Source of the DNA: Clostridiales bacterium
GTDB taxonomy: Bacteria; Bacillota; Clostridia; Peptostreptococcales; Anaerovoracaceae
DNA: 64,000 nt
Reading direction: 5' to 3'
Assembly: GCA_012513435.1 (NCBI GenBank)
Contig: JAAZCE010000040.1
Coordinates: forward strand, 158,570-222,569
The notes under the pieces were generated by a model. The model worked only from the letters and a program-made list of their open reading frames with translations. It did not search any database and had not been told where the DNA came from. Shown here in pieces: positions 52,347 through 60,828 of the stretch (positions are counted from its first letter, which is position 1; each line of letters starts with the position of its first letter). A program made the position numbers and the translations under genes.

Positions 52347-53660
52347 CTATTCCTCCATTTTTCCAACCAGGTCATAATCAAACCCGTCTGTTATCACTAC
52401 ATTTACTATATCTCCGGGCTCCAATGGGCGTTGAGAATCAAATATTACGGTTTCATCTATCTCCGGCGCATCGTACTGGGTCCTGCCTGTGTAGGCTCCC
52501 TTGTCATCCATGCCTTCAACCATTACTTCCATAGTTTTTCCCACTTTACCGAGATTTATTTTTCTTGAAATTTCCAGCTGTCTTCGCATAATACTGTCGG
52601 CTCGCTGAAGCTTAATATCTTCATCTATCTGTCCCGTCATCTTACCGGCGAGGGTACCTTCCTCTCTGGAATAGGCGAATACTCCCAGCCTCTCGAATTT
52701 AATATCCTCCACAAAATCCACCAGAGCCTCGAACTCATCTTCCCTCTCCCCCGGAAATCCTGTAATCAAGGTTGTCCTGATGTGTATGTCCGGTATGGCG
52801 TCTCTCAGTTTTGAAATGGTTTCTCTTATGGAGCGATTGGTCGAATGTCTGTTCATGCTGCCCAAAACTCTGTCGTGGCAGTGCTGCAACGGTATGTCTA
52901 TATAGCTACAAATCTTTTTTTCTTCCGCCATTACGTCTATGAGTTCATCGGTAATCTTATCCTCATAGCAGTACATGAGCCTTATCCATCTTATACCCTC
53001 TATCCTGCAAAGCTCCCTTAACAACCTTGGCAGCTCCAGCCCTCCGTACAGGTCCAGTCCGTAGCCTGTAACGTCCTGAGCTATTATTATAAGCTCCTTG
53101 CATCCCTTGGCTGCCAAAAGCTCTGCCTCTTCAAGAATTTTCTCAACAGGTCTGCTTCTGTAGCGACCTCTTATCTGCGGTATTACGCAATAAGCACAGC
53201 AGTTGTTGCAGCCCTCGGCTATGCGCAATGTCTTAGAGTAAGGGTTTTCTTCTATCTTTCTCGCAGAAAACTCCGCAAACTCGTTAGGCTGGCAGCTATA
53301 AAACTGCCTGCGCTGACCTTCCTTGTAGCTTTCTACAATTTCCGGCAGTCTCTCGTACTCATTGACACCAAGAAAAATATCCACCTCCGGCATTTCCTCA
53401 AAAAGCTCTTGGCCGTAACGTTGAGATAAGCATCCCGATACTATCAGTATCTTATCTTCTGAAATATGGGACATCTCAAATATTTTATCAATTGACTCAC
53501 GTTTCGCATCGTTTATAAAACCGCAGGTGTTGACCAGAATCACATCCGATTCTTCGGGGGTTTGTGCAAGCTCTAATCCGTCCTTTTCCCATATCCCCGC
53601 AATTCCTTCCGAGTCATTAAAATTTTTTGGACACCCCAGTGTCTCTATCCATAGTTTCAT
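52347..53660 (-). CDS. rimO: Ribosomal protein S12 methylthiotransferase
   Basis: The 437-residue radical SAM enzyme methylthiolates Asp88 of ribosomal protein S12. It has the N-terminal UPF0004 domain (ETLGCPKNFNDSEG; NTCGFI; VSGCLSQRY) with three Cys for the second cluster, the radical SAM site EGCNNCCAYCVIP, and a C-terminal TRAM domain. SIGCPKN-like wording at the start, rather than a MiaB pattern, supports RimO. It overlaps ftsK by one base. Confidence 0.94.
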   Translation of the reverse strand: MKLWIETLGCPKNFNDSEGIAGIWEKDGLELAQTPEESDVILVNTCGFINDAKRESIDKIFEMSHISEDKILIVSGCLSQRYGQELFEEMPEVDIFLGVNEYERLPEIVESYKEGQRRQFYSCQPNEFAEFSARKIEENPYSKTLRIAEGCNNCCAYCVIPQIRGRYRSRPVEKILEEAELLAAKGCKELIIIAQDVTGYGLDLYGGLELPRLLRELCRIEGIRWIRLMYCYEDKITDELIDVMAEEKKICSYIDIPLQHCHDRVLGSMNRHSTNRSIRETISKLRDAIPDIHIRTTLITGFPGEREDEFEALVDFVEDIKFERLGVFAYSREEGTLAGKMTGQIDEDIKLQRADSIMRRQLEISRKINLGKVGKTMEVMVEGMDDKGAYTGRTQYDAPEIDETVIFDSQRPLEPGDIVNVVITDGFDYDLVGKMEE

Positions 53661-56131
53661 TATTCTTCAAAATCCTCTAATTCTTCATTCATATTAATCA
53701 GGTCGTCCTCCGAAATCAACACCTGTCTAGGCCTACTTCCATCGGAAGGTCCGATGATTTGTCTGTCCTCCATCATGTCAATGATTCTAGCAGCTCTGTT
53801 ATATCCTATCCTGAACCTTCTCTGGAGCATGGATACAGATGCCTGCTGAGCCTGTACTACAAGCTCTATGGCATCTACTAGAAGCTCATCCTCCGGGTCC
53901 TTTTCATTCTTTCCTGATGCAGGAGTATTGGCTCTCTCAATGGAGTCTATCACGTGTTCGGCATACTCTGTTTCGTCAACCTGCTTTTTGACGAAATCTA
54001 TTATCTGGTGAACCTCTCCGTCTGATATGAAGCTGCCCTGCACTCTTACAGGCTTGCCTGTACCAAGAGGATTGAAGAGCATGTCTCCCTTTCCAACTAG
54101 TTTTTCGGCTCCCGCCATATCCAGAATGGTCCTTGAGTCGAACATGGAGGAAACTGCGAAAGCTATTCTGGATGGTATATTGGCCTTTATTACTCCCGTG
54201 ATAACGTCTACAGAAGGCCTCTGAGTAGCTACTATCAAATGCATCCCTGCAGCCCTGGCCTTCTGAGCCAATCTGCATATTGATTCCTCCACCTGAGAAG
54301 GTGCCGCCATCATAAGGTCTGCAAGCTCATCAATAATAATAACTATCTGTGGCATGATAAGTTCATCATCTCCTCGTTTTTTGATGGTCTTATTATAACT
54401 GGCAAGCTCTCTTACTCCCTCTTCGGCAAACTTTCTGTACCTTTCGTCCATCTCGCCGACAGCCCAGTTCAAAGCAGCGGCAGCCTTGGCAGGCTCCGTT
54501 ACCACCGGTATGAGAAGATGTGGTATTCCATTGTAATTGGCCAGTTCCACAACCTTAGGGTCAATCAACACCAGCTTAACCTCGTCCGGCCTTGCCTTGT
54601 AGAGAAAGCTGGCTATGATGCTGTTGATACAGACGCTTTTTCCTGAACCCGTTGAGCCTGCAATGAGCAGATGAGGCATGGACTTAAGGTCAGCAACTAT
54701 TGCCTTTCCCGCAATATCCTTACCTACTGCGAAGCTTATCTTCGATTCAGCCTTCTTAAATGCCATAGAATCAATTATTTCCCTTATGGTAACCATATTA
54801 ATTCTGTCGTTTTCTATTTCAATACCTACAGCCGGCTTGCCGGGTATAGGCGCTTCTATTCTTATGCTCTTGGCTTCCATATTTAGGGCAATATCGTCAG
54901 CCAAATTCTTAATACCCTTTACCTTGACCCCGCTGTTAGGATGCACCTCATACCTCGTTACGGCAGGCCCCTGGGTGACATTTGTGACCTTGGCATCTAT
55001 GTTGAAGCTATGAAGAGTTTCCTCCAGCTTCAGAGCCTTACTCCTGAGGCTGCTTTCGCTCTCAAGATTGTTATTGTTTGAGGAATTTCCCTTCTTCAAT
55101 AAATTAATAGAAGGAAATTCATAATCCTCACCGGAAATTATCTGTACATTAAAATCATCCTGTAAGGCCTCTTCAGCAGACACCGGCTCCGTTACAGGCA
55201 CTGCGGCGATTATAGGCCCTTTATCGGTTTTAGTCTCTCTGTCAGGCGTTGGTTCTTTAATCGTTTTAACTCTGGTCTTTCTCTTAGGCTTTTCTTCTTT
55301 TTCGCCAAGGGAAAAATCCAGCTGCGGCTTTTCCTCTGCAAAACCATTCTTTAGAGAGAAGTTTTCCTCCTTGACATAGCCCATGATTTTTCTCTGTCTT
55401 TCATTAATACCCGAATCATAGCCCGGCTGCTGTTCATCTCTTGGAAGCATCATTTCCATTTGTCTTTCCAGCTTCTGCTTTTCTTTTTCTTTTATTCGTT
55501 CTTCTCTTTGTACCGCGCGCTGTTTCTTTTTTTCCTTCACCTCTTCAAGGAACCTTGAAACAGGAGTGTTCATGAGAAGCAGCAGACACACAAATATTAC
55601 CAAAAAAGCAAATATGTAAAGCCCCGGTATCCCAAGTAGCTTAACTATCAAGCCTCCCGCTATCATACCAAAGGCTCCCCCATCGTCAAGAACCATTCCG
55701 TTATTATAATAGAAGGCAAACCTGTCAAAGCCGTTTCCCACAGCGACAGGGTCAATGAACCGTGCAGAATTGATAAGGGATATCATCAAAAATATTACAA
55801 TAAGAAGAATTATGGATTTTATCCCAACGTGAATTGTCTTTTTAGCAAACAGTAAAACGCCATACAGTATAAAATAGTAAGGCAATATAAAAGCAGCAAA
55901 ACCAAAGCATCCTTTAAAGAAATGGGCTAATGCTGTGCCCACCTCTCCTGCTGCGGAAGTTTGGAATGCTACAACCAGAAAAATACCCACCGCTATTAAA
56001 ATGACTGCAACGATATCGTCGCGCACTCCATTACCTGGGGCTTCCTTTTTAACGCTTTTTATGCTCTTGGCATTGCTCTTCTTGTTTTTACTTCCCGGTG
56101 GTCTTCCGGGCTTTCTCTTTTGTTCCGCCAT
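53660..56131 (-). CDS. FtsK/SpoIIIE DNA translocase
   Basis: The 823-residue protein has a basic N-terminus (KRKPGRPPGSKNKK), four membrane spans (about residues 40-190), a charged linker (190-370) and the motor domain with Walker A AGSTGSGKSVC, Walker B IIIDELADLM and the RLAQKARAAGMHLIVATQRPS segment. A C-terminal winged-helix gamma domain (SMLQRRFRIGYNRAARIID) reads KOPS/SRS sequences. It pumps chromosomal DNA through division or sporulation septa. ATG 56131 is preferred to a TTG at 56137 because AGAGGT lies upstream. Confidence 0.95.
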   Translation of the reverse strand: MAEQKRKPGRPPGSKNKKSNAKSIKSVKKEAPGNGVRDDIVAVILIAVGIFLVVAFQTSAAGEVGTALAHFFKGCFGFAAFILPYYFILYGVLLFAKKTIHVGIKSIILLIVIFLMISLINSARFIDPVAVGNGFDRFAFYYNNGMVLDDGGAFGMIAGGLIVKLLGIPGLYIFAFLVIFVCLLLLMNTPVSRFLEEVKEKKKQRAVQREERIKEKEKQKLERQMEMMLPRDEQQPGYDSGINERQRKIMGYVKEENFSLKNGFAEEKPQLDFSLGEKEEKPKRKTRVKTIKEPTPDRETKTDKGPIIAAVPVTEPVSAEEALQDDFNVQIISGEDYEFPSINLLKKGNSSNNNNLESESSLRSKALKLEETLHSFNIDAKVTNVTQGPAVTRYEVHPNSGVKVKGIKNLADDIALNMEAKSIRIEAPIPGKPAVGIEIENDRINMVTIREIIDSMAFKKAESKISFAVGKDIAGKAIVADLKSMPHLLIAGSTGSGKSVCINSIIASFLYKARPDEVKLVLIDPKVVELANYNGIPHLLIPVVTEPAKAAAALNWAVGEMDERYRKFAEEGVRELASYNKTIKKRGDDELIMPQIVIIIDELADLMMAAPSQVEESICRLAQKARAAGMHLIVATQRPSVDVITGVIKANIPSRIAFAVSSMFDSRTILDMAGAEKLVGKGDMLFNPLGTGKPVRVQGSFISDGEVHQIIDFVKKQVDETEYAEHVIDSIERANTPASGKNEKDPEDELLVDAIELVVQAQQASVSMLQRRFRIGYNRAARIIDMMEDRQIIGPSDGSRPRQVLISEDDLINMNEELEDFEE

Positions 56132-56163
56132 TATCAACCTCTGACAAAATTAACTGTTTGGCT

Positions 56164-57000
56164 CTATGCGAACATGAGCGCATATACGATTACGGCAATA
56201 CCGAGAGCCCATGTATATATGGAGAACCCGATGAGCCTTTTATTTGATACCAGTTTTATCATAGCCTTTATTGCAAAGAAACCTGAGACTGCAGATACTA
56301 TCACTCCTACTATAACAGGGCCTATCAAGGACATATCCATCCCTGCCTTAAAAGCATCAGGAGCCTCCACGATAACTGACCCCATAATAGACGGTATGGA
56401 TATGAGAAATGCGAACTTAACGGCAAATTCTCTGTTAAGACCTGAAACCAATCCTCCAAAAAGGGTGGAGCCTGACCTTGATACCCCTGGGCAGATAGCT
56501 ATTCCCTGCATTATACCTACGAAGAGAGCATGTCTGAATTTCATTTCCTTTAACCCTTTGTTGTTCCTGCCCATTCTCTCTGCTATTACAAGGATGGTAC
56601 CTGTTATAAGGAGACCTACACCTATTGCAAGCAGTGACAGATAAAGGGCTTCAAACTGTTTGTTAAACGCAAGACCTATTATTGCCGTAGGTATTGTTGC
56701 AACTATTATCATGAATCCCAGCCTTCTGGTGGGATTGGCGTTTATCCTAAGGCCTCTGCCTGTAAAAACATCCCTTATAACTGTAATCAGTTCCTTGACA
56801 AGGTCAACTATATCCTTCCAGTAAACGATAAATACGGAAACAAGTGTACCTAGGTGAAGAAGCACAGCAAAAGGCAAAACGTTCTCGGCACTTATATCGA
56901 AGAAATACTGCAAAAGAGCAAGATGCCCTGAACTGCTGATAGGCAGAAATTCAGCCAAACCTTGTGCCAGCCCCAGTATTATCGCTTGTAAATACGTCAT
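56164..57000 (-). CDS. uppP: Undecaprenyl-diphosphatase (BacA family)
   Basis: The 278-residue protein has about eight membrane spans and the family motifs GLAQGLAEFLPISSSGHLAL and CPGVSRSGSTLFGGL, with the conserved Glu, Ser and Arg of the active site. It recycles undecaprenyl pyrophosphate to the monophosphate lipid carrier needed for peptidoglycan and the surface polymer encoded in this window. It is 32 bp upstream of ftsK. SD GGAGGA precedes ATG 57000. Confidence 0.96.
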   Translation of the reverse strand: MTYLQAIILGLAQGLAEFLPISSSGHLALLQYFFDISAENVLPFAVLLHLGTLVSVFIVYWKDIVDLVKELITVIRDVFTGRGLRINANPTRRLGFMIIVATIPTAIIGLAFNKQFEALYLSLLAIGVGLLITGTILVIAERMGRNNKGLKEMKFRHALFVGIMQGIAICPGVSRSGSTLFGGLVSGLNREFAVKFAFLISIPSIMGSVIVEAPDAFKAGMDMSLIGPVIVGVIVSAVSGFFAIKAMIKLVSNKRLIGFSIYTWALGIAVIVYALMFA

Positions 57001-57077
57001 AATTATAATCCTCCATATCAGTTATTCATACATGGTAGAGTATAACATAAAGAAACAATAAATGATATAAAAAGCCC

Positions 57078-57106
57078 TTTACTTTTTTCAGGCGCAAGGG
57101 TATACT
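57078..57106 (+). promoter_or_regulatory. Sigma-A promoter of asd
   Basis: TTTACT (57078-57083) and TATACT (57101-57106) are 17 bases apart, about 47 bases before the start of asd. The short leader leaves no room for a lysine riboswitch. Confidence 0.68.
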
Positions 57107-57152
57107 TTTTGTAAGTATATTTTGACAAAATTACATCCTAGGAGGTCAACAC

Positions 57153-58157
57153 ATGAAAAGAAAACCAAATGTTGCGGTAGTAGGCGCTACGGGAGTAGTT
57201 GGCTCTACATTTTTAAGAGTACTGGAAGAAAGAGATTTTCCTTTTGAAAATATCTATATGATGGCATCTGCCAAATCTGCCGGAAAAATATTGACCTTCA
57301 AGGGCAAGGAATACATAATCGAAGAGCTTAACGAACATTCCTTCGATAAGCCTATCGACATCGCCTTATTCTCTGCAGGCGGCTCCGTAAGTGCCAAGTA
57401 CGCTCCTGTTGCTGCTAAGCATGGCGCTATCGTAGTAGACAACAGCAGTCAGTGGAGAATGGACAAAGATGTACCTCTTATTGTCCCTGAAGTCAACCCG
57501 CAGGACATTGAATGGAACAAGGGAATAATCGCTAACCCTAACTGTTCCACCATACAGGCTATGGTGGCACTTAAGCCTTTGGAAGATAAATACGGCATCA
57601 AGAGAGTGGTTTATTCCACTTATCAGGCTGTTTCTGGCTCAGGGGTAAAGGGAATAAACGACCTAAAAAATGGCATTGCAGGCAGCGACCAGCCTCCGCA
57701 GGCATATGCTCACCCTATTGCAGGCAACTGTCTGCCACACATTGATGTATTCACAGAAAACGGGTACACCAAGGAAGAAATGAAGATGATTGACGAGACT
57801 CACAAGATTCTCAACGATTATGACATTAAGGTTACGGCAACTACTGTAAGAGTTCCTGTATTTGACTCCCACAGTGAATCTATCAACATTGAGCTTAAGA
57901 AGCCTTTTGAGCTGGAAGACATTAAAGAACTCTTTGCTAACTCCCCTGGAATAGTCCTTCAGGATGACGTAGAAAACAACATTTACCCTCTTGCAAGAGA
58001 TGCGGCAGGAACTGATGAAGTATACATCGGAAGAATCAGAAGAGACTTCTCCGTGGAAAACGGACTCAACATATGGGTCGTTGCAGACAACATCAGAAAA
58101 GGTGCAGCTACAAACACTATTCAGATTGCAGAAGCGCTGCTTAAGAATATGGAATAA
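57153..58157 (+). CDS. asd: Aspartate-semialdehyde dehydrogenase
   Basis: The 334-residue enzyme reduces aspartyl phosphate to aspartate semialdehyde for lysine/diaminopimelate, threonine and methionine synthesis. It has the NADP-binding GATGVVGSTFLRVLEERDFP near the start, the catalytic Cys131 in IANPNCSTIQ, and a late TTVRVPVFDSHSES with the active-site region. SD AGGAGGT precedes ATG 57153. It is transcribed alone, from the promoter at 57078 to the terminator at 58271. Confidence 0.97.
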   Translation: MKRKPNVAVVGATGVVGSTFLRVLEERDFPFENIYMMASAKSAGKILTFKGKEYIIEELNEHSFDKPIDIALFSAGGSVSAKYAPVAAKHGAIVVDNSSQWRMDKDVPLIVPEVNPQDIEWNKGIIANPNCSTIQAMVALKPLEDKYGIKRVVYSTYQAVSGSGVKGINDLKNGIAGSDQPPQAYAHPIAGNCLPHIDVFTENGYTKEEMKMIDETHKILNDYDIKVTATTVRVPVFDSHSESINIELKKPFELEDIKELFANSPGIVLQDDVENNIYPLARDAAGTDEVYIGRIRRDFSVENGLNIWVVADNIRKGAATNTIQIAEALLKNME

Positions 58158-58183
58158 CTTGTAATAGTTGTGATTCTTCAAGG

Positions 58184-58227
58184 AAACTGCCGGAATGCCC
58201 ACAAAAAGGTACACTCAACGGCAGTTT
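58184..58227. repeat. Inverted repeat downstream of asd
   Basis: Nine bases AAACTGCCG (58184-58192) pair perfectly with CGGCAGTTT (58219-58227) across a 26-base loop. It lies between the asd stop and the terminator. It may stabilise the 3' end of the mRNA; no T-run follows. Confidence 0.4.
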
Positions 58228-58270
58228 TCATGGAGAAAGGTAGAAATCTTAGTCTGTGATGGAATAGAAA

Positions 58271-58303
58271 AAGAGTCGCTATCAATACGACTCTTCTTTT
58301 TTT
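58271..58303 (+). terminator. Intrinsic terminator of asd
   Basis: An 8-bp stem AAGAGTCG (58271-58278) with CGACTCTT (58288-58295) is followed by C and a run of seven T. It is placed just before the end of the opposing Cys-rich gene. Confidence 0.82.
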
Positions 58304-58306
58304 ATA

Positions 58307-58567
58307 CTATTTTCTCTTTATCAATTCAACTATGTCCTGGTATCTATCAGTGATATATGTGTGGGAATCCCTGCCATGAGGAACTGTGCAATTACTGCAG
58401 TCCTTCACTCCGTTTTTCAAATAAGTAAAATTTCCTCCACACTTGTCTCCAAGTGCATACAACGGGCAAAAGCAGAAAAGGCAGTTAAAGTCATCAGCAT
58501 TCTCTACCTCATGACATGGAAAGTATTCGCATTTCTTATTTGTAAAAAATTTAAAGTGCTCGGACAT
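58307..58567 (-). CDS. Cysteine-rich small metal-binding protein (PF04071-like)
   Basis: The 86-residue protein has eight to nine cysteines in the pattern CEYFPCHE, NCLFCFCPLY, DKCGG, DCSNCTVPHGR, the signature of the Cys-rich_small family. The spacing suggests iron-sulfur or zinc binding. Members are often near cobalamin genes, but none are here. It lies 2 bp after the DUF975 gene, with AGGA before ATG 58567, so the two are co-transcribed. Confidence 0.85.
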   Translation of the reverse strand: MSEHFKFFTNKKCEYFPCHEVENADDFNCLFCFCPLYALGDKCGGNFTYLKNGVKDCSNCTVPHGRDSHTYITDRYQDIVELIKRK

Positions 58568-58569
58568 TC

Positions 58570-59592
58570 TTATTCCTCTGTTTTGCTTTCTTCTGAAGAA
58601 GTTTTCGCAGGAGTTACATCTTCTTTTGAAGGGACTTCAACAGGTGCTTCATCAGAAGCAGCTGTTTCAGCAGGCACTTCAGACACTACAGAAGCTTCCG
58701 TAGCAGGCCCTTCTTCCTTGCTAGGTTCAGCCTTAGGCTCAGCAGGAGCAGACAAAGGAACCGCTACAGGCACAACAGGAGCAGGCTCTGTCTCCTTAAT
58801 AAGGTGTCCTGCCAGTATCTCATAGAATCCTGCAAATGTCGCATATATATAAGCTATTACCGGTACTAAGAACAATCCTGCGATTATTGACAGCAACACG
58901 CTTGCAAATCCGGTAAATCCAAGAGTAGTGCCTATTCCCTGAACTATTCCCGAAGGTATAGAAGATAAAATCGCCCAGCCGATAAATGACAAGGACAGAC
59001 AAAAATACTTGCTCTTGTTGCCCTTCATCATAGCTTTACTCTCATCCATGCACTGCCTTATTCCCTTTGTCGGGTCATCGGCCAAGATAAAAAACGCCTG
59101 ACTGTATCTGATCGCAGCAATTATTCCGGGAACTATAAACAGAAGCATCCATAAAAATATGAACAAACCCTGGAACAACAAAAGCCCCAGTGCCTTTGCA
59201 AATCTTTCAAATCCAAGGAAAATATCAGCCGTATCAACATCGTTTCTTCTGAACATAGCCAGGAAGAACAAGCATATTCCCAATTCAAAAGCTCCCGTTA
59301 CAAGCACGCTATATATACCGCTCAAAGGCGAATATGAAGGTAAGCTGTTGTATAGGGCACTGTATGTATCAACTCCGATGTTTGAGCTCATATTAAATGT
59401 TGAAAAATCACCTGCAGTAACGCCAAATATAGCATCAAGGATAGCAGGCGGAACCTCCAGGCACAAAGTGTATACTATGACCGCTATTATCGCTATTTTC
59501 CATTTACCTGCCAAAGCATTTCTTCCCAGTGCTCTAAGGCTACTGCTAGGCTCGGTAATGATAATATTGGGCCCCATCATGTTCTGTTGCAT
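58570..59592 (-). CDS. DUF975-family membrane protein with acidic Pro/Ala-rich tail
   Basis: The 340-residue protein begins with SLRALGRNALAGKWK, the DUF975 start, then has about six membrane spans (to residue 265), including IVPGIIAAIRYSQAFFILADDP and ALGLLLFQGLFIFLWM. The last 70 residues are low-complexity, rich in Pro, Ala, Glu and Ser (VPAETAASDEAPVE), and predicted cytoplasmic. Function is unknown. AGAGGT precedes ATG 59592. It is the first gene of a two-gene unit with the Cys-rich small gene. Confidence 0.85.
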   Translation of the reverse strand: MQQNMMGPNIIITEPSSSLRALGRNALAGKWKIAIIAVIVYTLCLEVPPAILDAIFGVTAGDFSTFNMSSNIGVDTYSALYNSLPSYSPLSGIYSVLVTGAFELGICLFFLAMFRRNDVDTADIFLGFERFAKALGLLLFQGLFIFLWMLLFIVPGIIAAIRYSQAFFILADDPTKGIRQCMDESKAMMKGNKSKYFCLSLSFIGWAILSSIPSGIVQGIGTTLGFTGFASVLLSIIAGLFLVPVIAYIYATFAGFYEILAGHLIKETEPAPVVPVAVPLSAPAEPKAEPSKEEGPATEASVVSEVPAETAASDEAPVEVPSKEDVTPAKTSSEESKTEE

Positions 59593-59679
59593 ATTATAAC
59601 CTCTTTTCTAATAAATATTATTAAATCACATATATATGATACTATAAAATACCGCCCGTTGTCAATTGCTCGCAAAACA

Positions 59680-59700
59680 CCGGCAGGTCACACCTGCCGG
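59680..59700. terminator. Perfect GC-rich palindrome, likely bidirectional terminator
   Basis: CCGGCAGGT (59680-59688) pairs with ACCTGCCGG (59692-59700) around a 3-base loop. TTTTTTC follows closely on the plus strand and TGTTTTG on the minus strand. It lies after the stop of the DUF3343 gene (59714). Confidence 0.7.
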
Positions 59701-59713
59701 CATATTTTTTCTT

Positions 59714-59944
59714 TTACTTATTCATACACAACACTTCCTCTATGAGGATTTTCTCTTTATTCAGCACCGAAATACAAGCTCTGTAAAACACCTGGTCAAC
59801 CTCCAATGCATAGTTACAGCTTTTTTTGAGCTGTATAGGCGCCCTTACAATACTATTGGGAACATTGTTCATCTTCAGTATTTCAGATGCATAGGCTACT
59901 TGAAAATATCCTGTCAGGAAGAAAAAGCATGGATTTACCGACAA
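59714..59944 (-). CDS. DUF3343 small protein (putative Se/S carrier-like)
   Basis: The 76-residue protein matches the DUF3343 pattern: an early hydrophobic strand, then QVAYASEILKMNNVPNSIV, and IQLKKSCNYALEVD with the single conserved Cys. A proposed role in sulfur or selenium transfer is known only from family annotation. The start is a TTG at 59944 with GGGAGG nine bases upstream; no ATG with a ribosome site is available. It follows the truncated carboxypeptidase by 25 bp and was probably its operon partner. Confidence 0.75.
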   Translation of the reverse strand: MSVNPCFFFLTGYFQVAYASEILKMNNVPNSIVRAPIQLKKSCNYALEVDQVFYRACISVLNKEKILIEEVLCMNK

Positions 59945-59969
59945 TAGGGAATTCCTCCCTTCTTAAAAG

Positions 59970-60794
59970 CTATACAAGTTTTTTCATCATGCGTATGTAA
60001 AGCTTCATAAAACTTGCTTTTTCAACTTTTTTGTCGGAAATCAAATCGCAAACACCGATTTTCTTCTCCTTTTCGTATACGTGTATTTCACCTATCTTGC
60101 CACCCTTCTTAACAGGCAGCTTAATCTGCTCATCCATAATTATTTTCTTGCTGATGTTTTTCTCTTCACCCTTCTTGACGGTGACTCCTATAGGTTCTCT
60201 GCTCACGGCCCAAACAAATTTCTTGTCGCCCTTTTCCACGCCGAGTTTTTTGATTTTCTCTCCCTGCTTTGCTATGACAACGGTTTCGTAATTCGCGAAC
60301 CCGTAATCAAGGAGCTTAGACATCTCCGCAAATCTGATATCGCTGGTTTCACAGCCTAACACCACGCCAATCATGGTAGTTCCGTCCCTCTTGGCCGCTC
60401 CAGAAAGACAATAGCCTGCATCCTGTGTAAACCCTGTTTTTACACCTATGGCCCCGCTATAATTTCTTACAAGCCTGTTAGTGTTGGTCAATGTGAACTT
60501 AGTCTGCTTTCCCGGCAAGCCTACTTTGATATCCTCCTGCCATGAAATAAACCATGGCAAAGCAACCTCATGACTCATAAGCTCCTTGGATATCATACCT
60601 ATATCATATGCGCAGGAATAATGTTTCGCCACAGGCAAGCCGTTGGTATTGACAAAATTACTGTTTTCCAACCCCAGATCCGCTGCTCTCTTGTTCATCT
60701 GCTTTACAAAGCCCTCTACACTTCCGCACAAATGCTCAGCCAAAGCCACGCAGGTGGCATTTAAAATTACACCCTTTTGGGAACAATTTTGCAT
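59970..60794 (-). pseudogene. dacF: D-Ala-D-Ala carboxypeptidase (S11, DacF-like), 5' part missing next to a recombinase
   Basis: From CVALAEHLCGS (residue 15 of the open frame) onward this is an S11 carboxypeptidase: NTNGLP, the KTG motif in GAIGVKTGFT, and a C-terminal PBP5_C domain with GEIHVYEKEK. The SxxK nucleophile, the Ser of SxN and the signal peptide are absent. The first 14 codons of the frame are unrelated sequence with no good ribosome site. The break is about 80 bases from the stop of a large serine recombinase gene that lies exactly where the 5' half of dacF should be. This fits integration of an element within dacF; the 5' half should lie beyond the right edge. Confidence 0.85.
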
Positions 60795-60800
60795 GGAAAT
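60745..60800. other. Probable attachment junction (att) of the element in dacF
   Basis: Homology to S11 carboxypeptidases stops between the Asn of the SxN motif (about 60757) and the start of the open frame at 60794. The recombinase stop is at 60829. Large serine integrases normally lie beside their attachment site, so the crossover is expected here. The core dinucleotide cannot be fixed without the other end. Confidence 0.55.
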
Positions 60801-60828
60801 TTGATCTTCACGATTTGGTTAAAGCTTA

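Noticed and set aside
57107-57152. Lysine riboswitch before asd
   Set aside because: The leader is under 50 bases and no lysine-box elements are visible.
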